Shown: positions 8,633 through 19,052, counted from the stretch's first letter. The stretch is 64,000 nt of DNA from Xanthobacteraceae bacterium (GCA_019745775.1 JAIESR010000021.1:33420-97419), one strand, 5' to 3'. Program-made: numbers and translations. Notes: generated by a model from the sequence alone, not told the origin.

Positions 8633-8661
8633 GGGAAGTGGGGGCCGGGGGCGCCGGGGGG
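8633..8661 (+). promoter_or_regulatory. G-quadruplex-type G-tract upstream of guaB
   Basis: Four runs of G (8633-8635, 8640-8644, 8647-8651, 8656-8661) with loops of 4, 2 and 4 bases fit the G3+N1-7 rule. The tract lies inside a wider inverted repeat CCTCCGAC (8603-8610) / GTCGGAGG (8670-8677). It is about 170 bp before the guaB start and 80 bp before the divergent hydrolase start. Folding is inferred from composition only. Confidence 0.4.
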
Positions 8662-8791
8662 CGCTTTGCGTCGGAGGGGCCGGTATGCTATCGGCCTCCG
8701 TCAACCCAAAACGGGCTCCCGATTCGCCGTGAAACCTCGATGGTTTCGCGCCGGCCGCCACTTTATTCCGGCCATCGCGGGCCCCATTTAA

Positions 8792-10339
<1,548 letters not shown>

Positions 10340-10340
10340 T

Positions 10341-10614
10341 CCTCCCTCCCCGAAGGTAGGGCTATCACATATCGTCCTCACAGCGTTGCGAGGCGGTTGT
10401 TATCGTGCCCTCTCCCCCTTGTGGGGAGAGGGCTGCCCGGTGGTTCAGCGCAAAGAAGGGTGAGGGGTTGCCGGTGCCATTGAAAGACCCCTCACCCAAT
10501 CGCGACTCGTCGGAGAGACCCTCTTGCCCTCTCCCCACAAGGGGGAGAGGGCGCAGTCATGCGCGCCGCGCTCGCGGCCAAATGCGATTGCGCTGCCTGG
10601 CGGGGAGGGATAGG
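10341..10614 (+). repeat. nested palindromic element, copy B
   Basis: Begins TCCTCCCTCCCCGAAGGTAG just after guaB and ends with the near-inverse GCCTGGCGGGGAGGGATAG. The core runs from GCCCTCTCCCCCTTGTGGGG (10407) to its inverse ending about 10553, with an inner pair GGGTGAGGGG / CCCCTCACCC. It matches copy C along its length, including the left flank 'ATATCGTCCTCACA.CGTTGCGAGG'. A cruciform or RNA hairpin could form. Confidence 0.85.
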
Positions 10615-10622
10615 CACCGCCG

Positions 10623-11057
10623 ATGCCGCACGCCATGACCTCCATCCTCTGGCCGATGCTCGCCCACGTCGCCTGGGTGGTGCTGATCTATCTCTGGCTC
10701 ACCTACGCGCGCTGGGTCGCCGTGAGACGCGGCCAGGTCGGCTATGCGTCGTTCGAGTTCAACCGCGAGGAGCCGCCGGCGGTCCAGCGCATCCGCCTCA
10801 ACCTCGCCAACCAGTTCGAATGGCCGGTGGTGTTCTATGCGCTGGTGGTGCTGTTGGTCGCGCTCGGCAAGGTGACGGCATTCGACGTCATCGCTGCCTG
10901 GGTATTTGTCGCCGGCCGCGTCATCCACACGCTGGTGCAGACGCTGACCGACGACGTGCCGCTGCGCGGCCAGGTGTTCACGATCAACTACGTGGCGGTG
11001 CTGGCCCTGGCCGCGCATGTCGCGCTCTTGGCGCTCGACGGCGTCGGCCGGCCTTGA
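10623..11057 (+). CDS. MAPEG family membrane protein
   Basis: 144 residues with four helices. The pattern 'RIRLNLANQFEWPVVFYALVVLL' after the first loop is the MAPEG (membrane-associated eicosanoid and glutathione metabolism) signature N-x-x-E/N-x-x-P-x-F. Bacterial members may have glutathione transferase or peroxidase activity, but most are untested. The ATG at 10623 follows GGGAGGGAT; a second ATG at 10635 is possible. The gene sits between two directly repeated palindromic elements (B and C), and another MAPEG gene follows element C. Confidence 0.85.
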   Translation: MPHAMTSILWPMLAHVAWVVLIYLWLTYARWVAVRRGQVGYASFEFNREEPPAVQRIRLNLANQFEWPVVFYALVVLLVALGKVTAFDVIAAWVFVAGRVIHTLVQTLTDDVPLRGQVFTINYVAVLALAAHVALLALDGVGRP

Positions 11058-11183
11058 GGATCACCGCGGCCGAATCCGGATCGCCATCGGTGCACAAGGT
11101 CTGAGCTTTTTTCCCGCCGGTGACGGCGTTCAACCACAGCCGTTGATTTCCGGCGATGACGCCGCCAAGGTGACGGCTGCGCA

Positions 11184-11430
11184 ATCGCATATCGTCCTCA
11201 CATCGTTGCGAGGTGGTTGTTATTGTGCCCTCTCCCCCTTGTGGGCTTGTGGGGAGAGGGCTGCCCGGTGGTTCAATGCAAAGAAGGGGTGAGGGGTCGC
11301 CAGTGCGAGTGCAAAAGACCCCTCACCCAATCGCGCCTCGTGGAGAGACCCTCTTGCCCTCTCCCCACAAGGGGGAGAGGGCGCAGTCATGCGCGCCGCG
11401 CTCGCGGCCAGATGCGACAATCCCGGGGAG
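11184..11430 (+). repeat. nested palindromic element, copy C
   Basis: Left flank ATCGCATATCGTCCTCAC (11184-11201), core from GCCCTCTCCCCCTTGTGGG (about 11227) to its inverse ending about 11391, right flank GCGCTCGCGGCCAGATGCGA. It has the same orientation as copy B. It carries an extra GGGCTTGTG in the left hairpin, a small internal duplication not seen in A or B. Confidence 0.85.
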
Positions 11431-11442
11431 GGGAAATCAGCC

Positions 11443-11862
11443 ATGACGATCCAGGCCGTTCTGCTGCCGCTGTTCGTCCAGGTCGTTCTGACGTTCGTGC
11501 TGCTGTTCTACACCGGGCGCTTGCGCGTCGCTTCGGTGCGGCGGGGCGAGGTGAAGCCGCGCGATATCGCGCTGCGCGAGCCGAACTGGGACAGACCCAC
11601 CACCCAGGCGGGCAACGCTTATCATAATCAGCTCGAGCTTCCGGTTCTGTTCTATGTGCTGACGGGCCTCGCCTGGATCACCAGGCAGGCCGATCTGCTG
11701 TTCGTCGTGTTGGCCTGGGTGTTCGTCGTGCTGCGCGTGCTGCACGCCTATGTGCACATTACCAGCAATCGCCTCAGCCAGCGCTTTGCGGTGTTTGCCG
11801 CGGGCGTGATCGTGCTTCTGATCATGTGGGTGATCTTCATCATTCGCATCCTGCTGGCCTGA
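11443..11862 (+). CDS. MAPEG family membrane protein (second copy)
   Basis: 139 residues. The ATG at 11443 follows GGGGAGGGG; an earlier in-frame ATG (11389) lies inside repeat C and is rejected. Four helices are seen, with the MAPEG motif 'NAYHNQLELPVLFYVLTGLAW'. It is a distant paralogue of 10623-11057, sharing layout and motif rather than close identity. The next gene, a FAD-dependent amine oxidase, begins 36 bp downstream, so the two may be co-transcribed. Confidence 0.85.
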   Translation: MTIQAVLLPLFVQVVLTFVLLFYTGRLRVASVRRGEVKPRDIALREPNWDRPTTQAGNAYHNQLELPVLFYVLTGLAWITRQADLLFVVLAWVFVVLRVLHAYVHITSNRLSQRFAVFAAGVIVLLIMWVIFIIRILLA

Positions 11863-11898
11863 ACCGTCCAACATTCGCGAAATCCGCAAGAGGTTGTC

Positions 11899-13347
11899 AT
11901 GTCGAAATTCTCGCGCCGGCAGGTCATCGGCGGCGCCGGCTCCGCTGTTCTCGTCGGCGGCGCCTCCGTCGCAAAGGCGGCGCCCAACACCACGTCCAGT
12001 CTCGCCGCCGACGTCTGCATCGTCGGCGCGGGCTTCGCCGGGCTCGCGGCGGCGTGGCGGCTGAAGCAGGCGGGCGCCAGCGTCGTGGTGCTGGAAGCAC
12101 GCGGCCAGGTCGGCGGCCGTTCGTGGACGGTCGCGACGAAAGACGGCGGCTGGGTCGACTGGGGCGGGCAGTGGGTCGGCTCGTCGCAGGAGCGCTTCTA
12201 TGCGCTGATCAGGGAGATGGGCTGCGAAACCTATCCGTCGCCGAATTTCGGCAAGACGCTTCAGCGCAGCATCTACGACGCCAGCACGTACCACCGTGTC
12301 GACGAAGATCTGAATGATCAATTCCCCGGCTCGGAGGTGCTCAAGAGCATCTACCGGAAGCTCGACGACATCGCCGACACCGTCGACGTCAATGCGCCGT
12401 GGGCGCATCCGCAAGGCAGGCTTCTCGACTCGGTGACTTTCGCGGAATGGCTGCGGCAGAACGTCGAGCACGAGGGCGCCCGGCAATTCATCGCCACCGA
12501 GGTCGGCTCGGTGCCGTGTGCCAGCCCGGCGGAAATCTCCATGCTGCATCTCGCCTGGCTGATCAAGGCCTGCCACGGCATCGGCGAACTGTTCGGCGCC
12601 GCGCAGGACGACCGCCTGATCGGCGGCACGCAACCCGTCGCACGCCGCGTGGCCGAGAAGCTCAAGGACGAGATCAAGTTCGATGCGCCGGTAAGGCGCA
12701 TCCAATGGAACCAGAAGGGAGCCGTCGTGCAGTCCGACAGCGTCGCGGTGACGGCGCGGCGCGTGGTCGTCGCGGTGCCGCCGAGCCTCGCCGGCGCGAT
12801 CGAATATGCGCCGTCATTGCCGGTGAATCGCACGCAGGTGACCCAGCGCTGGCCGCAGGGCATCGTGATCAAGGTGTCGATGGTCTACAGCGCACCGTTC
12901 TGGCGCGACGACGGCCTCAACGGCACCTCCTACGACCATATCTCGGTGATGGGCGAGACCGCGGATTCGAGCAACCCGCCGGAATATTCCAAGGCCGGCA
13001 TCCTCACCGGCTTTGTTTACACCGACCATGCGCGTGCCGTTTCGCTGCTGCCGGCGGAGGAGCGCAAGCGCCTGCTGCTCGCCGAAGTTGCCAGGCGCTT
13101 CGGGCCGAAGGCGCTCGAGCCCGTGAGCTACCACGAGTCGAACTGGACGGAGGCGCAATGGACGCGCGGCTGTTTCACCGGCTTCCTCACGCCGGGCGCC
13201 ACCACGCTGTTCGGCAGCGCGGTGCGCGATCCGGTCGGGCCGATTCATTGGGCCGGCACCGAGACCTCGACCGACTGGCCGTCGTTCATCGACGGCGCGA
13301 TCCGCTCCGGCGAGCGCGAAGCGGAGGCGATCCGCAAGGCGGGGTGA
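11899..13347 (+). CDS. flavin monoamine oxidase family protein, Tat-exported
   Basis: 482 residues. SRRQVIGG (residues 5-12) begins a Tat signal with a hydrophobic core, matching export of a FAD-loaded enzyme. The dinucleotide fold GAGFAG (43-48) with Glu66 closing the FAD site, and VGGR (71-74), are classic for the amine-oxidase superfamily. Near the end 'GPIHWAGTETSTDWPSFIDGAIRSG' is the FAD-binding C-terminal motif. It probably oxidises a primary amine or polyamine to the aldehyde, releasing H2O2 and ammonia in the periplasm; the substrate is unknown. It follows a MAPEG gene by 36 bp and precedes DoxX by 103 bp. Confidence 0.9.
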   Translation: MSKFSRRQVIGGAGSAVLVGGASVAKAAPNTTSSLAADVCIVGAGFAGLAAAWRLKQAGASVVVLEARGQVGGRSWTVATKDGGWVDWGGQWVGSSQERFYALIREMGCETYPSPNFGKTLQRSIYDASTYHRVDEDLNDQFPGSEVLKSIYRKLDDIADTVDVNAPWAHPQGRLLDSVTFAEWLRQNVEHEGARQFIATEVGSVPCASPAEISMLHLAWLIKACHGIGELFGAAQDDRLIGGTQPVARRVAEKLKDEIKFDAPVRRIQWNQKGAVVQSDSVAVTARRVVVAVPPSLAGAIEYAPSLPVNRTQVTQRWPQGIVIKVSMVYSAPFWRDDGLNGTSYDHISVMGETADSSNPPEYSKAGILTGFVYTDHARAVSLLPAEERKRLLLAEVARRFGPKALEPVSYHESNWTEAQWTRGCFTGFLTPGATTLFGSAVRDPVGPIHWAGTETSTDWPSFIDGAIRSGEREAEAIRKAG

Positions 13348-13450
13348 GAGCGGCGGCTCGGGCTTTCAAGAAAATCCGAAAAGTGCCAATGTCCGTTCGC
13401 CGGGTGCGGGTCACGCGCACCTTGAATCGTTCGAAACAAGGGGGAGCGTC

Positions 13451-13909
13451 ATGGACAGGAAGGGTGAACCACAGCTGCTGTTTCCAGGCCTCGCGGGATT
13501 CTACGGGGCGGTGTCCGATCTGTGGTATCCGATGATCCGCATTTCGATCGGCATCATCCTTTTCATGCATGGCTACTTCAAACTGGCCAACGCCGGCATC
13601 GCCAAGGTGGCCGCGAATTTCGGCACCAATTACGGCCTGCCGATGCCGACCTTCCTCGCCTATGCGGCGGTGTTCCTCGAAACCGTCGGCGCGATCTGCA
13701 TCGTGATCGGCCTGTTCACGCGCTTCTTCGCGGCGGCGATCGCCATCGAACTGTTGATCGCGATGTTCGCCCCGCACTGGGTCAGGGGCTTTTCGGTCAG
13801 CGCCGGCGGATACGAATATGTACTGTTCCTCGGCATCGTGATGTTCGCGATCGCGCTGCGCGGCGGCGGGCCGTATTCGGTCGACCGCGTGATCGGTAAG
13901 GAACTGTAG
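13451..13909 (+). CDS. DoxX family membrane protein
   Basis: 152 residues with four helices. The N-terminal helix 'RISIGIILFMHGYFKL' and the second 'YAAVFLETVGAICIVIGLFTRFFAA' are typical DoxX/DoxD family features. Members associate with redox systems such as thiosulfate:quinone oxidoreductase subunits and with thiol-stress proteins in mycobacteria, but for isolated copies the role is undetermined. The ATG follows GGGGGAGCGTC. It lies downstream of the exported amine oxidase; a link with peroxide stress is only a guess. Confidence 0.85.
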   Translation: MDRKGEPQLLFPGLAGFYGAVSDLWYPMIRISIGIILFMHGYFKLANAGIAKVAANFGTNYGLPMPTFLAYAAVFLETVGAICIVIGLFTRFFAAAIAIELLIAMFAPHWVRGFSVSAGGYEYVLFLGIVMFAIALRGGGPYSVDRVIGKEL

Positions 13910-14437
13910 ACCGAAGCGCGATGCGTATTGCTGGGACGAGGGCACTGTAACGAGTTGCCGTGCTTGCGGCTCGAACGGCGTCACGAAACCTTGTGACAGC
14001 CTTTGCATAGCGTTTTGCGATTCCACCGCGCGAACTTGCGCGTTTGCGCCGCCGCTATCATCAGACTTATGCTCATTGCGCAGAAATAATTTGACGCGTG
14101 CTTGCATGCGCCTATCGTCGTGACGTTCCGTCCGCCGGGGGTGCTCGCACGAGGCATTGCTGAAGCAGCGCGGGACGCAGCGCCCGCGCGTCTATGCATG
14201 CACACAGACGCCAGGGAGGCCACCGAGCGGGACGTGCGAACGCACCAATGTCACCGAAGGGCTCATAGTGGTAAGAGCCGTAAGAATGTGAGATTCGAAC
14301 CGAAGTCGATGATTGCTTTCAAGAATATTTCTTACACCCCAATCTTACACGCTGCGTCGGCGGTGAAAGAAGAAGCCGCTGGCCCGCCGCGGAGGACCGC
14401 CGAGGGGCGAGCGTGCCCCGGCGCACAGACGGCGGCG
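13910..14437. other. gene-free stretch with several adjacent hairpins
   Basis: No convincing reading frame. From 14168 to 14280 four short stems follow each other: GCGCGGG/CCCGCGC (14168-14189), GCGTCT/AGACGC (14188-14211), GTGCG/CGCAC (about 14234-14245) and GGCTC/GAGCC (14260-14279). They are followed by GTAAGA (14280-14285) that can pair with TCTTAC at 14329-14334 or 14343-14348. Base composition drops in AT-richer runs around 14310-14350. It may encode a structured RNA; no known family signature is recognised. Confidence 0.3.
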
Positions 14438-14800
14438 TCAGCAGTCTTCTTCCACGACCTCATAGCGTTTGCAGAATTGCGCAAAAGTGCCGGTGAACTC
14501 GACCGCCGGCCAACCCGGAGGTTCTTCCGCGCCGCTCCAGGTCAGGTGGACGACCGAGTACAGATCGGCTTCGGCCGTATGGCGGAACAGCACGTCATCG
14601 TTCGAACTTCGACGCGCGACGCCTTGCAGCGGGACACCGTACAAGCGATGAACGGGCCCGAGTTCGAGCTTGAGCTCCCCCTCGAACCCGCCTTCGGGTC
14701 CGAGGGCTTCCCAGCCGGGTGGCAGATCGGCCTGCGAGATCGTCAAATGAAGGCATCCACGTTGTCTGCCAATGATCGCCTTGCCTGGACGCACGTGCAA
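14438..14800 (-). CDS. conserved-looking hypothetical protein
   Basis: Up to 120 residues, soluble, without signal or helices. Features include 'GPVHRLYGVPLQGVARR', 'DDVLFRH' and a closing 'FTGTFAQFCKRYEVVEEDC'; the mixed strand/loop pattern and Trp-rich C-terminal half look like a real folded domain. I believe related small proteins occur in Rhizobiales but cannot name a family. The start is uncertain: no ATG exists, TTG at 14800 gives the longest form, while TTG at 14746 (MTISQADLPPGW) has a GGA upstream and gives about 102 residues. It is divergent from the RsmB-like gene, 11 bp away at the long start. Confidence 0.55.
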   Translation of the reverse strand: MHVRPGKAIIGRQRGCLHLTISQADLPPGWEALGPEGGFEGELKLELGPVHRLYGVPLQGVARRSSNDDVLFRHTAEADLYSVVHLTWSGAEEPPGWPAVEFTGTFAQFCKRYEVVEEDC

Positions 14801-14811
14801 GAGGGCAAGCG

Positions 14812-16125
14812 ATGACCCCGGCCGCTAGGCTTTCGGCCGCCATCGAGGTGCTTGCCGATATCGACACGCGGCGGCGGCCCGCCGCCGATGCGCTCAAGGA
14901 CTGGGGCCTGTCGCATCGTTTCGCCGGCTCCGGCGACCGCGCCGCCATTGCCGGGCTCCTCTACGACGCGCTCCGGCGCAAGGCTTCGTCGGCGTTCATC
15001 ATGCGTGACGACACGCCGCGCGCGGTACTGCTCGGCATGCTGCGGCGCGAGCGCAAGCTCGATCTCGCCGCCATCGCCAGCCTCGCCGATGGCAGCCGCT
15101 TCGCGCCGCCGCCGCTTACCGACACCGAGCGCGCGCGGCTCGAGGCCGCAAGTCTCGACAGCGCAAGTCTCGACGGCGCGCCGCCATGGGTGGCGGGCGA
15201 CTATCCGGAATGGCTCGATCCGAATTTCGCCAAGACCTTCGGCGACGAGCGCGTCGAAGAAGGCGCGGCGCTGGCTTCGCGCGCGCCCCTCGACCTGCGG
15301 GTCAACACGCTCAACGCGACGCGCGACGCGGCGCTTGCTGAACTCGCCGAGCTCTCGCCCGCGCCGACGCGCTGGTCGCCGCTCGGCCTGCGCATCGCGC
15401 TCGCGGCCGATGCCCGCAGCCCCGCGATCCATGCCGAGCCGGCCTTCATCAAGGGCCGGATCGAGATCCAGGACGAGGGCTCACAGCTCGCCGCCATCAT
15501 GGCCGACGCAAGACCCGGCCAGCAGGTGATCGATCTCTGCGCCGGCGCGGGCGGCAAGACCTTGGCGCTTGCCGCCGCGATGGAGAACAAGGGGCAACTC
15601 TTTGCCACCGACGACGACAAGCGGCGGCTGGCGCCCATTCACGAGCGGCTCGAGCGCGCGGGCGTCCGCAACGTGCAGGTCCGCACGCCGCGCGGCGCCA
15701 GCGACGTGCTCGCAGATCTCGCCGGTCATGCCGACCTGGTGCTGATCGATGCGCCATGCACCGGCACCGGCTCGTGGCGGCGCAACCCCGACGCCAAGTG
15801 GCGCGTGCGGCCGGGCGCGTTGGACCAGCGGATCAAGGACCAGTCGGAATTGCTCGACCGCGCGGCGGCGCTGGTCAAGCCCGGCGGCCGCATCGCCTAT
15901 GTCACCTGTTCGGTGCTGGCGGCGGAGAACGGCGAACAAGTGCGCGGCTTCCTCGAACGGCATCCGGAATTCGCGGTGGTTCCGCCCACGGAGACGACCG
16001 CGGTGCTCGGCGAGCGGGCGTTCCTGTTCCGCCGTGCCGTCCTGACGATGGACGAAGGGATTTTGATGACGCCGCGCCGCACCGACACCGACGGGTTCTT
16101 CGTGTCGGTGCTGCGGAAGTCGTGA
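14812..16125 (+). CDS. RsmB/NOP-family RNA (cytosine-5) methyltransferase
   Basis: 437 residues. The SAM fold starts at LCAGAGGKTLA; DAPCTGTGSWRR contains Cys316 and VTCSVL contains Cys366, the two catalytic cysteines of m5C RNA methyltransferases (one attacks C6, the other releases product). The N-terminal 130 residues resemble the NusB-like domain of RsmB. The likely substrate is 16S rRNA, but which cytosine is modified cannot be read from sequence. An exact 15-base tandem duplication (15148-15177) gives ASLDS-ASLDG in a loop before the catalytic domain. The ATG at 14812 follows GAGGGCAAG. It is convergent with the Aat-like gene (stops 10 bp apart). Confidence 0.9.
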   Translation: MTPAARLSAAIEVLADIDTRRRPAADALKDWGLSHRFAGSGDRAAIAGLLYDALRRKASSAFIMRDDTPRAVLLGMLRRERKLDLAAIASLADGSRFAPPPLTDTERARLEAASLDSASLDGAPPWVAGDYPEWLDPNFAKTFGDERVEEGAALASRAPLDLRVNTLNATRDAALAELAELSPAPTRWSPLGLRIALAADARSPAIHAEPAFIKGRIEIQDEGSQLAAIMADARPGQQVIDLCAGAGGKTLALAAAMENKGQLFATDDDKRRLAPIHERLERAGVRNVQVRTPRGASDVLADLAGHADLVLIDAPCTGTGSWRRNPDAKWRVRPGALDQRIKDQSELLDRAAALVKPGGRIAYVTCSVLAAENGEQVRGFLERHPEFAVVPPTETTAVLGERAFLFRRAVLTMDEGILMTPRRTDTDGFFVSVLRKS

Positions 16126-16134
16126 GCGATGCCG

Positions 16135-17172
16135 CTACAGCATCGTGCAGAAGGATTCGGCGAATGCGAGGCGCTCGTGGCCGATCGCGCCGATGACCGG
16201 CGCGAGCAGCGCTCCAACCGGCGCAAGATGCCGGATGCCGGGCTGCAGCGGCGGCGGGCGCGTTTCGTCCGCCGACGGGTTCCACTGCGCGACGGTGGCG
16301 AGGTCGGCCTCGACCTGCCACTTGCCGCACCGGTCCGGCAGCGTCATCGCCTGCGCCAGACGGACCTGGTACTCGGCGCGCGGCACGACCTTAAAGCCCA
16401 TTTCGAGCGTGTTGCGGGTCGGGCCCTTGTTATCGTTCAACAGGAAGCCCCACTTCGCGAGATGCCAGTTGAGCATGGCGAAGCCGATCTTCGAGGAGTG
16501 GGATTCGCGCGTGAACTGCGACTCGATGGTGAAAGCGCCGCCGACTGCGACGCCGTAGCCGCCGCCGACCAGCGCGCCGTCGCCGTTCCACACCTCGAAC
16601 GAGTGGGCATAGCCGGCGTCGTGCAGGTCGCGATAGGCGCGCATGATCTGCGGCGTGATCCAGGTCAGATGCCATTTGCCGTCGCGGCGGCCGGCGCAGG
16701 CCTTGATCACGGCATCGAAGTCCTGGTCGAAGGTGACGCGGTAGCGGTTCTGGCGCAGCCGGCTGCGCAGCCGCTTCGACATGTGGAAGTCGGCGAAGTC
16801 GAGCACGCAGCGTTCCGGCGGCGCCATCCACTTCAAGGGACCGAAATGCGCGAAGGTGAACAGCCCGCGGCGGTGCGCCTCGACCAAGGTGCCGACCGAA
16901 AGGTCGTGCACGAATCCGCACAGGCCGGGCGGATTGCCGAGCGCATCCTCAGGGCGCGGCAGCGCGCGGTTTGGCCGCACCAGTTCGCCGAGCCACATGC
17001 GTCCGAGCGCCGGCAGGCCGGCGATACGGCATGGCCGCAGCGCCCAGGCGGCGCCGAGGATCCAGCGCTGCAGCCGCTCCGCGACGCTCTCCGCGAACAC
17101 GGTCGCGCGCGGCGCCTCGGCATGCCGTTCAATGTGCTGGGACGGCTCAACGCCGAGCTTCTCGAGCCTCAT
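16135..17172 (-). CDS. Aat-like (leucyl/phenylalanyl-tRNA-protein transferase) GNAT-fold protein
   Basis: 345 residues, longer than classical Aat (about 230). The central 200 residues align by eye with Aat: 'RGLFTFAHFGPLKWMAPPERCVL' for the usual 'G.FPW......WWSP..R.V', then 'HMSKRLRSRLRQN.YRVTFDQDFDAVIKACA', 'TWITPQIMRAYRDLHDAGYAHS', and 'ESQFTRESHSSKIGFAMLN'. The W-W-S-P and C-terminal motifs are changed, so tRNA-dependent N-end-rule activity is uncertain; another acyl transfer role is possible. N- and C-terminal extensions of about 70 residues each are unassigned. Canonical aat was not seen in this window. Confidence 0.7.
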   Translation of the reverse strand: MRLEKLGVEPSQHIERHAEAPRATVFAESVAERLQRWILGAAWALRPCRIAGLPALGRMWLGELVRPNRALPRPEDALGNPPGLCGFVHDLSVGTLVEAHRRGLFTFAHFGPLKWMAPPERCVLDFADFHMSKRLRSRLRQNRYRVTFDQDFDAVIKACAGRRDGKWHLTWITPQIMRAYRDLHDAGYAHSFEVWNGDGALVGGGYGVAVGGAFTIESQFTRESHSSKIGFAMLNWHLAKWGFLLNDNKGPTRNTLEMGFKVVPRAEYQVRLAQAMTLPDRCGKWQVEADLATVAQWNPSADETRPPPLQPGIRHLAPVGALLAPVIGAIGHERLAFAESFCTML

Positions 17173-17492
17173 GCCGCCGCCCCAGCCCTGTCCTTCGGGA
17201 ATGATCGATGCGCACCTGATGAGAGCGCGAAGCCTCGCCCGGCCACGCCTAATTTCCGGTTACGCGATGTTGATGTGGCCCATCCAGGCTTAACGATGGG
17301 TAACGGCTGGCGCAGAATGAGGCCGTCACCTGGAACCCGCCGAACGCCCGAAAATACTGCGGAAAAAGGCGATCTTCGCCGCCGCCATGCGGCTGCGGCG
17401 CTTGACCGGGCGCGGTCCGGCCGTCACATAACGTCCCCGTATGGCCGCGCGATTCCGTGCGACGCGGCCCGCCGGGCTTGATTGGCAGGCGA
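17173..17492. other. gene-free upstream region of guaA
   Basis: 320 bases between the divergent Aat-like gene and guaA. It should hold both promoters. I see no conserved RNA motif, no palindrome longer than about 8 bases and no credible small gene. Confidence 0.5.
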
Positions 17493-19052
17493 ATGTCCGA
17501 GACCTCCCACGACAAAATTCTTATCGTCGATTTCGGCTCCCAGGTGACGCAGCTGATCGCGCGGCGCGTGCGCGAGGAGGGCGTCTATTCCGAGATCGTG
17601 CCGTTCCAGAACGCGGCCGCCGCGTTCGCGGCGATGAAGCCGCGCGGCGTGATCCTTTCCGGCGGTCCGGCCTCGGTGCTCGACGAGGGTGCGCCGCTCG
17701 CCCCGCAGGCGATTTACGATTCCGGCGTGCCGGTGCTCGGCATCTGCTACGGCGAGCAGGCGATGGCGCAGCAGCTCGGCGGCAAGGTCGAGGGCGGACA
17801 CCACCGCGAATTCGGCCGCGCCGAGGTCGAGGTCACGGAGGATACGAAACTCTTCGACGGCGTCTGGAGAAAGGGCGAGAAATATCCTGTCTGGATGAGC
17901 CATGGCGACCGGGTGACCAGGCTGCCGCCGGGTTTCAAGGCGGTCGCGACTTCGCCCAACGCGCCGATCGCGGTGATCGCCGACGAGGCGCGCAAATTCT
18001 ACGCCGCGCAGTTCCATCTCGAGGTGGTGCACACGCCGCATGGCGCGGCGCTGATCCGCAATTTCGTGCGCAAGATCGTCGGCTGCGCCGGCGACTGGAC
18101 CATGCGCGCGTTCCGCGAGGAGTCGATCGAGAAGATCCGCAAGCAGGTCGGCAAGGGCAGGGTGATCTGCGGGTTGTCGGGCGGCGTCGACTCTGCGGTG
18201 GCGGCGGTGCTGATCCACGAGGCGATCGGCGAGCAGCTCACCTGCGTATTCGTCGACCATGGCCTGTTGCGGCTCGGCGAGGCGGAGAAGGTCGTGACGC
18301 TGTTCCGGGACAGCTACAATATCCCGCTGGTTCACGTCGAGGCCGAAAAGCTCTTTCTCGGCGCGCTCGAAGGCGTCACCGACCCCGAGCAGAAGCGCAA
18401 GATCATCGGCAAGCTCTTCATCGACGTGTTCGAGGACGAAGCGAAGAAAATCGGGGGCGCGGAATTTTTGGCCCAGGGCACCCTCTATCCCGACGTGATC
18501 GAGAGCGTGTCGTTCACCGGCGGCCCCTCGGTGACCATCAAGTCGCATCACAATGTCGGCGGACTGCCCGAACGCATGAACATGAAGCTCGTCGAGCCGC
18601 TGCGCGAGCTGTTCAAGGACGAGGTGCGCGCGCTCGGCCGCGAGCTTGGCCTGCCTGAGGCGTTCGTCGGACGCCATCCGTTCCCGGGACCGGGGCTCGC
18701 GATCCGCTGCCCGGGCGAGATCACGCGCGAGAAGCTCGACATCCTGCGCCTCGCCGACGACATCTATATCGAAGAGATCCGCCGCGCCGGGCTCTACGAC
18801 GACATCTGGCAGGCGTTCGCGGTGCTGCTGCCGGTGCGCACCGTCGGCGTCATGGGCGATTTCCGAACCTATGATTACGTGCTGGGCCTGCGGGCGGTGA
18901 CGTCGACCGACGGCATGACGGCGGATTTCTATCCCTTCGACATGCGGTTCATCGGCCACGTCGCGACGCGCATCGTCAACGAGGTCAAAGGCGTCAACCG
19001 CGTGGTGTACGACGTGACCAGCAAACCGCCGGGCACGATCGAGTGGGAGTGA
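17493..19052 (+). CDS. guaA: GMP synthase (glutamine-hydrolysing)
   Basis: 519 residues. Converts XMP to GMP using ATP and glutamine. The class I amidotransferase domain has GICYGE with Cys85 and FHLEVVHT with His175/Glu177. The ATP-pyrophosphatase loop SGGVDS is at 229-234, and the C-terminal dimerisation domain ends in the conserved 'PPGTIEWE'. The ATG at 17493 is chosen over an in-frame start at 17457 because the protein then begins with the normal short leader before ILIVDFGSQ. It is followed closely by a SWIM-domain gene. Confidence 0.98.
   Translation: MSETSHDKILIVDFGSQVTQLIARRVREEGVYSEIVPFQNAAAAFAAMKPRGVILSGGPASVLDEGAPLAPQAIYDSGVPVLGICYGEQAMAQQLGGKVEGGHHREFGRAEVEVTEDTKLFDGVWRKGEKYPVWMSHGDRVTRLPPGFKAVATSPNAPIAVIADEARKFYAAQFHLEVVHTPHGAALIRNFVRKIVGCAGDWTMRAFREESIEKIRKQVGKGRVICGLSGGVDSAVAAVLIHEAIGEQLTCVFVDHGLLRLGEAEKVVTLFRDSYNIPLVHVEAEKLFLGALEGVTDPEQKRKIIGKLFIDVFEDEAKKIGGAEFLAQGTLYPDVIESVSFTGGPSVTIKSHHNVGGLPERMNMKLVEPLRELFKDEVRALGRELGLPEAFVGRHPFPGPGLAIRCPGEITREKLDILRLADDIYIEEIRRAGLYDDIWQAFAVLLPVRTVGVMGDFRTYDYVLGLRAVTSTDGMTADFYPFDMRFIGHVATRIVNEVKGVNRVVYDVTSKPPGTIEWE

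Noticed and set aside
11437..12705. A 422-codon minus-strand frame across the second MAPEG gene and the amine oxidase
   Set aside because: Antisense shadow with low-complexity Arg/Asp/His-rich sequence.
14290..14310. A T-loop-like GGTTCGAATCTC on the minus strand, suggesting a tRNA
   Set aside because: The bases on either side do not form a five-pair stem, and no acceptor or anticodon arm is found.
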